Shown one piece after another: positions 1 through 4,670 of a stretch of 5,649 nucleotides of DNA. The stretch is from Myxococcales bacterium (GTDB lineage: Bacteria; Myxococcota_A; Polyangia; Fen-1088): the NCBI GenBank assembly GCA_003170035.1, contig PMZX01000021.1:1845-7493 (forward strand), given 5' to 3'. Positions within the stretch are counted from its first letter, which is position 1. The number at the start of each line of letters is the position of its first letter. A program made the translations under genes and the position numbers. A model generated the notes under the pieces. It had not been told where the DNA came from. It saw nothing but the letters and a program-made list of their open reading frames with translations, and ran no database searches.

Positions 1-569
1 TCGCCCTCGTCGGCGTTGCAGATCACGTACTTGTGATCCCCTTTGGCCATGCGGGTGAAACGCCACTTCATCCCGGTAGAGAATCCGGCGCCGCCCCGAC
101 CGCGCAGTCCTGACTGAATGATGGCTGCGATCAAATCGTCGGGCTTGTTCTGCTCCAACACCTGACCGAGCGCCTGATAGCCACCCACCGCCAGGTAGTC
201 CTCGATCGACTCCGGATCGATGATGCCGCAGTTGCGCAACACGATGCGGGTTTGCTGCGCGTAGTAGGCCTGCTCGCTGCCCGTGCCGTCGTCGGACCAC
301 AGCAACCATTCCCCCACCGGGCGCCCGCCCTCGACGTGCTCGGAAAACAAGCGATCCAGCTTGTCGGGCGTCACGTTGCCGTACTGGTAGCGCCGGCCGT
401 CCGGGTGCCTGAACTCGATGATCGGCTCGCGGTAGCACATGCCGATGCACCCGGTCTTGGCCAAGGTGAAGCTCGATCCGTTCGACGCGCGACGATCGAC
501 CAGCGCCTGATAGGTGCGCTCGGCACCCGCCGCGATCCCGCAGGTCCCCAACCCCACCAAAACCTTCAT
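1..569 (-). CDS. nuoF: NuoF-family NADH/FMN-binding subunit, N-terminal part (cut by window edge)
   Basis: This is the NADH-oxidising flavoprotein subunit of a soluble NAD-linked complex, either a bifurcating hydrogenase (HydB/HndC type) or a formate dehydrogenase. The first 189 residues are present. Residues 1-75 form a thioredoxin-like ferredoxin domain with C10 (GTCGIAAGA) and C41/C45 ([11 protein letters not shown]). Residues 105-135 carry the RIVLRNCG...[12 protein letters not shown] stretch typical of the hydrogenase-linked branch. Residues 156-169 are the FMN/NADH glycine motif [14 protein letters not shown], and VICNADEG begins at 182. The SLBB domain and the C-terminal Fe-S clusters lie outside the window. 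The ATG shares its A with the nuoE TGA stop (TGATG) and has only a weak Shine-Dalgarno, so translation is probably coupled to nuoE. Only three of the four expected [2Fe-2S] ligands are seen in the N-terminal domain. The family is certain; hydrogenase versus formate dehydrogenase partnership is inference. Confidence 0.95.
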   Translation of the reverse strand, partial: MKVLVGLGTCGIAAGAERTYQALVDRRASNGSSFTLAKTGCIGMCYREPIIEFRHPDGRRYQYGNVTPDKLDRLFSEHVEGGRPVGEWLLWSDDGTGSEQAYYAQQTRIVLRNCGIIDPESIEDYLAVGGYQALGQVLEQNKPDDLIAAIIQSGLRGRGGAGFSTGMKWRFTRMAKGDHKYVICNADEG

Positions 570-1057
570 CACGCCTGGCCCGGTTTGCCAGCGGCTCCTG
601 CGGCCTGGACTTGCTTGATCACCTTCTTGACCTGACGCTCGCTCAGGTTCCCGTAGGTGTCGTGGTTGATCATGATGACCGGGGCCAAGCTGCAGCAACC
701 AATGCACGAGACCGTCTCCAGCGTGAACAATCGGTCAGCCGTGGTCTGTCCATTGGAAATCTGCAAGGTCTCCTCGATGGCTTCACCGATGTCCTTGGCG
801 CCGGCCACGTGGCAGGCCGTGCCGTGGCAGACCCGGATCAGGTTCTTGCCCACCGGGGTCATACGGAACTGGGCATAGAAGGTGGCCACCCCGTAGATGT
901 TGGACAGCGGAATCCCGGTTTCGCGGTGAATTTCCAGGATGCGGTCGCGGGTGAGGTAGCCGTCGGTTTCTTGTGCTTTCTGCAGCAATGGGATCAGCCG
1001 GCCCTCCTGGCCAACGTAGTGCTGGTTGCGGAAATCGAACTGGCGATGTGCTTCCAC
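569..1057 (-). CDS. nuoE: NuoE-family [2Fe-2S] subunit of NAD-linked hydrogenase/dehydrogenase
   Basis: This 162-residue thioredoxin-fold ferredoxin subunit passes electrons between the NuoF flavin and the catalytic partner. Its length is normal for the family. The N-terminal helical part ([15 protein letters not shown], about residues 21-35) and [13 protein letters not shown] (52-64) are family hallmarks. The [2Fe-2S] ligands are C77 and C82 (CHGTAC) and C118 and C122 (CIGCC). I chose the GTG at 1057 because a perfect AGGAGG lies 10 bases upstream. An ATG at 1201 would add 48 residues, but they overlap the end of the preceding gene and do not resemble NuoE. The gene follows the hydrogenase-like gene after 52 bases and overlaps nuoF by one base. 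Homologues are called HydC, HndA or HymA when they sit beside [FeFe] hydrogenases. The function is well supported; the partner complex is inferred. Confidence 0.95.
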   Translation of the reverse strand: MEAHRQFDFRNQHYVGQEGRLIPLLQKAQETDGYLTRDRILEIHRETGIPLSNIYGVATFYAQFRMTPVGKNLIRVCHGTACHVAGAKDIGEAIEETLQISNGQTTADRLFTLETVSCIGCCSLAPVIMINHDTYGNLSERQVKKVIKQVQAAGAAGKPGQA

Positions 1058-1067
1058 GAGATCGAAT

Positions 1068-1073
1068 CCTCCT
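1068..1073 (-). promoter_or_regulatory. Shine-Dalgarno site of nuoE
   Basis: A perfect AGGAGG on the minus strand lies 10 bases before GTG at 1057. It decides the start of nuoE against the longer ATG-initiated frame, and it lies in the 52-base gap after the stop of the hydrogenase-like gene. Confidence 0.8.
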
Positions 1074-1109
1074 GTGCTCGATGCGGACTGTATCCGAAAT
1101 GCAAACGCT

Positions 1110-2798
1110 TCAGCTGCCTTCTTGGGAAGAATCAGACGTGCGCCCAGCCAGGGGGACGAGCCCCTCGCTGGTGCACGGCCCAGAGATGGTCTGTCCGCCA
1201 CAGCCTCGCCGCGAACAGAGCTGATATGTCCCTCCGCCGCGCAGATTCAACCGCGCCAGAGGCGCGCCGCATAGGCTGCAGCGCTCCGTGCTCTCCAGGC
1301 TCGTCCCACACTCGGGACATCCAATCTGCATGGTCGTGCCCTCGGGCCCCTCGCCGCTCAGCTTGGCACCGATTTCGCCGACCACAGCACTCAGCCTGGC
1401 GCGCACCGGCCGCTCGGAGCCGGGTGTGAGCGCAGCGATCTCCAGGTACGGCCCCTGAGTGAGCATCGTATTGCAATGCGGACAACAGGCCCTGGCAGCG
1501 AAACGCGTGACACAGGCCGCAGTCTTGGAAAACGGGACGTCCCGCGACAGCTGCTCTAGTCGGAAGAATGGGCAATCGGTCAGCTCGGCCTCGCCCTCCA
1601 CCACGTCTCCCGCCAGGCTGTCGCAGTCCGGTGCGCCGCAAGCTGCACAGTCCCGCTTGGGGAGTTGCGACCAGAGCTCGCGCTTCTGCCGCTGCCGCGC
1701 AGCCGCCTGGCGAAGGTCCCCGGCTGGCGGCGAAGCCGGCAGTGGTATGATCGCGTCGTCGAAATCGAAGATGTGTGTCTGCAGCAGGCTGCGAATACGC
1801 TCTTCCTTGACCGGCGGCGAGTCCCCTATCTGGCGCATAATGTTGTGCAGATAGCGCTGGGCCGAGTAGCGGCCGGCGATGGTCAACTGCCCGCTGAAGC
1901 AGCCATCGCTGCAGATGTAAGCGTTGATGAAGTCGGCGCCGGAGCAGCGCCCAGCCTCAATGCGGTCCAGGACGTAGGTCACGTCCTGCAGCCCCTTGAC
2001 CGAGATCGAGTTGACGTTGCGCATGCCCGGGATCTCGCCGCTCGCCATGACCCAACGCAAACCGCGGATGCTCACCTGTTCGTCCGAGTCACCGTCTGGG
2101 CTGTTGCGCAGGGCGCGCAGAAGCGGCCCGTACAGCTCCGAAATGGAAAAAGCACCGTCGAGCGACGAGGGTCGACGGCCGAGAGGCCGCTCAATGGCGT
2201 CCACCAGCGCGGTGCAGGGACTTATGTAGAACATCCCGATTTCCGAGGGCTTCACCCCATACTCGGCGGCCAGCCGCCCACGATGCACTCGCGGCGCCAC
2301 TTCACACGGCGGATCGATGGGAACCAAGTGGGGAATCAGATCCGGGTATTTCAGCTGGATCAACCGGACCACCGCGGGACAGGTCATGGAGATTTGCGGC
2401 CAGGGCCCGCGGCAGTCAGTCAGATAAGCGTCGCTGGCCGCGGCCACCATCTCGCAGACCCACGAGATGTCGCAGGCAAGGTCGAAACCCAAGGAGCGAA
2501 AAGCGCGGAGAATCTGGCCCGGACGGACGTCTTCGCCAAACTGCCCGTAGAGCACCAGTGAGGGAAGCGCCACCCGTATCTTGAACCGCTCCAGGTCTGC
2601 CGAGGACGAGGTGTGCGCGCGCATGGCGCCGTGCTTGCACGCGAAGATGCAAGCGCCACACTTCAGGCAACGTCCCTGTTTGGCTTGGACGATCTTGTCG
2701 CGGACCCGTAGCGCGCGTGTCGGACACACCCGCGTGCAGGCGGAACACCCGATGCAGAGGCTGTGATCGGCGCTGATGGCGGGCTCTCGCTCTGCCAC
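1110..2798 (-). CDS. [FeFe]-hydrogenase-like protein with ferredoxin, Fes-type Fe-S and zinc-ribbon-like domains
   Basis: This 562-residue multidomain Fe-S protein is probably cytoplasmic, with no signal peptide or membrane segment. Residues 12-56 hold two [4Fe-4S] motifs (C15, C18, C21, C25; C44, C47, C50, C54). Residues about 75-345 resemble the [FeFe]-hydrogenase large-subunit C-terminal domain. By hand alignment the cubane ligands are C140 (SMTCP), C195 (ISPCTA), C296 and C300 (ICSDGC). The proton-relay Cys before C140 is Thr, and the Met and Lys flanking the second motif are Ser and Leu. Residues 379-411 form a four-Cys Fe-S domain (C384, C387, C392, C409) like that of RnfB and CdhD/E. 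The tail has CPHC (439-442), CPEC...CSLC (494-510) and C528/C533. The start is GTG, with GGAGG 7 bases upstream. A regulatory or electron-transfer role seems more likely than full H2 catalysis. The domain calls are strong and the function is inferred. Confidence 0.9.
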   Translation of the reverse strand: MAEREPAISADHSLCIGCSACTRVCPTRALRVRDKIVQAKQGRCLKCGACIFACKHGAMRAHTSSSADLERFKIRVALPSLVLYGQFGEDVRPGQILRAFRSLGFDLACDISWVCEMVAAASDAYLTDCRGPWPQISMTCPAVVRLIQLKYPDLIPHLVPIDPPCEVAPRVHRGRLAAEYGVKPSEIGMFYISPCTALVDAIERPLGRRPSSLDGAFSISELYGPLLRALRNSPDGDSDEQVSIRGLRWVMASGEIPGMRNVNSISVKGLQDVTYVLDRIEAGRCSGADFINAYICSDGCFSGQLTIAGRYSAQRYLHNIMRQIGDSPPVKEERIRSLLQTHIFDFDDAIIPLPASPPAGDLRQAAARQRQKRELWSQLPKRDCAACGAPDCDSLAGDVVEGEAELTDCPFFRLEQLSRDVPFSKTAACVTRFAARACCPHCNTMLTQGPYLEIAALTPGSERPVRARLSAVVGEIGAKLSGEGPEGTTMQIGCPECGTSLESTERCSLCGAPLARLNLRGGGTYQLCSRRGCGGQTISGPCTSEGLVPLAGRTSDSSQEGS

Positions 2799-2805
2799 GG
2801 GGTCG

Positions 2806-2810
2806 CCTCC
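2806..2810 (-). promoter_or_regulatory. Shine-Dalgarno of the hydrogenase-like gene, touching the upstream stop codon
   Basis: GGAGG lies 7 bases before the GTG at 2798. Its first base is the last base of the TAG stop of the GHKL ATPase gene (2812-2810). This layout suggests that ribosomes finishing the ATPase reinitiate here. It supports the GTG start. Confidence 0.7.
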
Positions 2811-3259
2811 TAGCCTTCCTTGGGACGCGGGGTCGTGTGGACCGCGTACCGGAGTGTGGTGCCGACGCCCGCGTCCGACTTCACCTCGAATTCGTCCGTG
2901 TTGCGTTGGATGTTGGGCAGCCCGAGCCCGGCGCCGAAGCCCCGGGCTCGCATGGCTTCGGTGGCCGTGGAGTGGCCTTCCTGCATGGCCCAGTCGATGT
3001 CCGCTATCCCAGGTCCTCGATCCACCACCTGGACGCGAATCAAGTCGGGAAACACCAGGACTTCGAGCGTGGCCTCGCGGGCGTACATGACCACGTTCAT
3101 CTCGGCCTCGAAGTTGGCGATGGACAGCCGGCGGATCACGTCGCGTGGCAGACCAAGTTGCTGCAAGAGCGCCTTGACTCGGGTCGCCACCTCGCCACCG
3201 CGCTCGAAGTCATCCCCTTTGATCGGGAAGGTTTCGCGGTAGAGGCTGTCCCGGTCCAC
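2810..3259 (-). CDS. GHKL ATP-binding protein, RsbW/SpoIIAB-like (anti-sigma factor kinase type)
   Basis: This 149-residue single-domain HATPase_c protein shows the N box as EAEMN (residues 51-55), with Glu four residues before Asn as in the Ser kinases SpoIIAB and RsbW. The G1 box is DRGPGIAD (80-87), the G2 box GFGAGLGLPNI (107-117), and GVGTTL (131-136) completes the pocket. It lacks any sensor, HisKA or receiver domain. Family members phosphorylate anti-sigma-factor antagonists or bind sigma factors. Copies also recur beside DRTGG proteins and [FeFe]-hydrogenase genes in anaerobes, where their substrate is unknown to me. The start is GTG, with AAGGAA 6 bases upstream at 3271-3266, only 3 bases after the previous stop. 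The ATPase fold is certain; kinase activity is likely from the intact motifs; the target is unknown. No STAS-domain antagonist or sigma factor is visible in the window. Confidence 0.92.
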   Translation of the reverse strand: MDRDSLYRETFPIKGDDFERGGEVATRVKALLQQLGLPRDVIRRLSIANFEAEMNVVMYAREATLEVLVFPDLIRVQVVDRGPGIADIDWAMQEGHSTATEAMRARGFGAGLGLPNIQRNTDEFEVKSDAGVGTTLRYAVHTTPRPKEG

Positions 3260-3262
3260 CAG

Positions 3263-3616
3263 TCATTCCTTCCGCACGGCGCCCCGCAGTCCGTGCTGAG
3301 ACAGCAGGCTGCAAGCCTCGAACATGCTGAGTCCGGTGAGCAGCAGGGGCAGCTTGCGTTGCCGGGCGAACGCCAGCGCCTCATTTTCTGGACGTTTGCC
3401 AGCCACCAGAACGATGGCGGCCAGGTCGGCCACCTCCGCGGTGTGCACCATCTGGGAACTGGCCAGCCCGGTGACCAGCAACGCCCCGTTCGGCGCAGAG
3501 GCCAGCACGTCGCTCATCAGATCTGCGGCAAAGCAGCAGTCGATACCCAGATCGAGGAGGTCCTCCCCCGAAAGGATCTCACAGGTGAGCAAAGACACAA
3601 TGTGCCGCAGCTGCAC
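3263..3616 (-). CDS. Stand-alone DRTGG-domain protein, copy 2
   Basis: This 117-residue protein is essentially one DRTGG domain, the module found next to CBS domains and in phosphotransacetylase N-terminal regions, with a presumed ligand-binding or regulatory role. The supporting pattern is SGEDLLDLGID (16-26), DLMSDVLA (32-39), LLVTG (46-50), AAIVLVAGKRP (65-75) and a C-terminal LSMFEACSLLSQHGLRG. It is clearly paralogous to the preceding gene (shared SDVxA, LLVT, AIVL..GKRP and GLR positions) and may pair with it. Its specific version, GEDLL...DLMSDVLA...TGL, is the form I associate with hydrogenase operons. It contains C12, C27 and C28. The GTG start has no clear Shine-Dalgarno and lies 12 bases after the previous stop, so coupled translation is likely. 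The family call is firm; the ligand is unknown. Confidence 0.88.
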   Translation of the reverse strand: MQLRHIVSLLTCEILSGEDLLDLGIDCCFAADLMSDVLASAPNGALLVTGLASSQMVHTAEVADLAAIVLVAGKRPENEALAFARQRKLPLLLTGLSMFEACSLLSQHGLRGAVRKE

Positions 3617-3628
3617 GGGAGGGTTCGC

Positions 3629-3958
3629 CTAGCGCAGCCCCACTTCATAGAGCTTGCTCGCTACCTGCCAGCGATTGAGGGGAGTGGACAGGACGGTGAT
3701 CTTGGCTTTCTCCGCCATGCGTAGGACGTCATCGCTGGGCCGCTTGCCCTGGGCTAGAACGATGGCACACACGTCGACTAGGTTGGCTGCCGCAACCGCG
3801 TTGGCGTGTACCTGCACGGTGACCAGCAGGTTGCCAGGCTTGGCGTTGGCGATCACATCACTGATCATGTCGGAGATGTAGACCCCGTCGATGTCCTGGT
3901 CGAACACCGGGGTCAGTTTTTCGAGCCCCAGTTTGTCGGCGATCTGCTGCAGTCTCAT
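3629..3958 (-). CDS. Stand-alone DRTGG-domain protein, copy 1
   Basis: This 109-residue DRTGG-domain protein has no fused domain. Visible family features are GVYISDMISDVIANAKPGNLL from residue 25, then VTVQVHANAVAAA, AIVLAQGKRP (65-74), and ITVLSTPLNRWQVASKLYEVGLR at the end. The ISDMISDV and LSTP segments match the version of the fold that accompanies bifurcating hydrogenase clusters. The literal DRTGG pentapeptide is not present, which is usual for these divergent members. The ATG at 3958 is preceded by AGGAGA at 3971-3966 with a 7-base spacer, the best ribosome site of the upstream cluster. The gene begins 19 bases after the stop of the 182-residue unknown protein. A small-molecule or partner-binding role is inferred; no catalytic residues are evident. 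Confidence 0.88.
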   Translation of the reverse strand: MRLQQIADKLGLEKLTPVFDQDIDGVYISDMISDVIANAKPGNLLVTVQVHANAVAAANLVDVCAIVLAQGKRPSDDVLRMAEKAKITVLSTPLNRWQVASKLYEVGLR

Positions 3959-3977
3959 TTGTGTCTCTCCTGGGCAA

Positions 3978-4526
3978 CTAGGCGACGGAATCGCTTCGCT
4001 CTGTCATGGTGGTCAGGCTGAAGTCGAGCATGATCTGGCCACTCGACACCTGCTTTTGGATCCCGAATAGGTCGGGAAGGATGAGGATCTTTTTTCCGGG
4101 CGTGCGAATGCGGTCGTTAAAGGCCCGGTTGAGCCATTCGAGCTTGCTGGCCGCCACCTCACAAGGCGTGCCGTCGGGAGAATCGTAGGTGATGGCGATG
4201 TAGATCGAGACGCCGACCGACTGGGCGACCTCTCCAATGCGACGCAGCTGCGAGCCCGGCTCCAGGCACGCGTAGTAGAGCAGCCCTAGCAGCTCGTGGA
4301 AGCGCAACACTTCGCCGGTCGCGTTGTCGCGCACCGAGAACTGGAACGATTGCGCGGCCTCCTCGAAGTGCCATTCTTGATCCCCCTCCCGATACGCCTC
4401 CTTGGGGGCGGTTGCCTCGGTGCAAAAATAGCAGCGAGCTTGGTTGGAAGGCGCCGCGCGCTCGACGACCACGAAACCAGGCACACTGTCGACCAGCTGG
4501 TAACGCGGCGCGGATACTTCTCTCAT
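3978..4526 (-). CDS. Unrecognised 182-residue protein with a CxxC motif, first gene of the cluster
   Basis: I do not recognise this family. The protein is soluble, with no signal peptide or membrane helix. A CYFC pair (C32, C35) could bind metal, and C87 and C122 are the only other cysteines. An acidic/aromatic stretch (EWHFEEAAQSFQFSVRD, about 51-67) precedes a likely amphipathic helix (VLRFHELLGLLYYACLEPG). A predicted strand (SIYIAITYD, 107-115) and KKILILPDLFGIQKQ (145-159) follow, suggesting an alpha/beta fold. The start is taken as the ATG at 4526, with AGGA 10 bases upstream. An in-frame ATG at 4643 would give 221 residues, but the added 39 residues are poorly ordered and would span the possible promoter. 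The short gap to the DRTGG gene suggests co-transcription and a role in the same regulatory or assembly process. Coding is likely; the function is unknown. Confidence 0.8.
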   Translation of the reverse strand: MREVSAPRYQLVDSVPGFVVVERAAPSNQARCYFCTEATAPKEAYREGDQEWHFEEAAQSFQFSVRDNATGEVLRFHELLGLLYYACLEPGSQLRRIGEVAQSVGVSIYIAITYDSPDGTPCEVAASKLEWLNRAFNDRIRTPGKKILILPDLFGIQKQVSSGQIMLDFSLTTMTERSDSVA

Positions 4527-4550
4527 GGGGACCGGATCCTTGGCGGGCCG

Positions 4551-4559
4551 TATATAGCA
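4551..4559 (-). promoter_or_regulatory. Possible extended -10 promoter for the hydrogenase cluster
   Basis: The minus strand reads TGC-TATATA, an extended -10 form, in otherwise very GC-rich DNA, 24 bases before the ATG at 4526. The -35 position (TGGCCC with a 16-base spacer) is poor, so this would depend on the TG element or an activator. The leader would be short, about 17 bases. This is a visual match only. Confidence 0.35.
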
Positions 4560-4562
4560 CAG

Positions 4563-4580
4563 CGTGGAAGAGGGGCCACG
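4563..4580. promoter_or_regulatory. Short inverted repeat upstream of the possible -10
   Basis: CGTGG and CCACG are separated by 8 bases, just upstream of the TATATA element on the minus strand. They cover the spacer/-35 region where a repressor or activator dimer could bind. The arms are only 5 bases, and such repeats are frequent by chance in GC-rich DNA. It does not match a Rex or Fnr site. Confidence 0.2.
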
Positions 4581-4670
4581 GATGTCTCGGGCCCGGGCCG
4601 CTTTTTCGAGTCTATCGACCGCACAAGGCAGAGGGAACCTCACGCAGCCTGTTAGGAACGGGAGGGTTCG

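Larger units (their letters stand above)
4527..4670. other. Intergenic region between lipoprotein gene and hydrogenase cluster
   Basis: This 144-base gap lies between two genes read in the same direction. It holds the possible promoter and dyad described separately, a 4-base GAAC/GTTC hairpin just after the lipoprotein stop, and a GGCCCGGGCC palindrome at 4590-4599. I see no stem followed by a T-run on the minus strand, so no intrinsic terminator separates the lipoprotein transcript from the cluster. Confidence 0.6.

Noticed and set aside
611..1429. Long plus-strand open frame of 272 codons opposite nuoE and the hydrogenase-like gene
   Set aside because: It is antisense to two clearly conserved genes, and its translation is Arg/Ala/Ser-rich with no family features. 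Long antisense frames are expected in GC-rich DNA.
1665..2561. Plus-strand open frame of 298 codons inside the hydrogenase-like gene
   Set aside because: The opposite strand encodes recognisable Fe-S motifs throughout. This frame has no ribosome site or recognisable domain.
2837..3724. Plus-strand open frame of 295 codons spanning the ATPase and DRTGG genes
   Set aside because: It crosses three minus-strand genes with clear family motifs. Its product is His/Gln/Arg-rich and typical of a mirror frame.
4590..4605. GGCCCGGGCC palindrome followed by five T on the plus strand, resembling a terminator
   Set aside because: The palindrome has no loop, and there is no plus-strand gene to terminate. 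For the minus-strand transcripts the T-run is on the wrong side.
4527..4620. Sigma-54 promoter upstream of the cluster, prompted by TGGCC near 4575
   Set aside because: On the minus strand the GG and the nearest GC are 12 bases apart instead of 10, and the remaining consensus is absent.
4527..4643. N-terminal extension of the CxxC protein to an ATG at 4643
   Set aside because: The extra 39 residues look non-coding, there is no good ribosome site, and the stretch contains the promoter-like element. The ATG at 4526 has AGGA at a usable distance.
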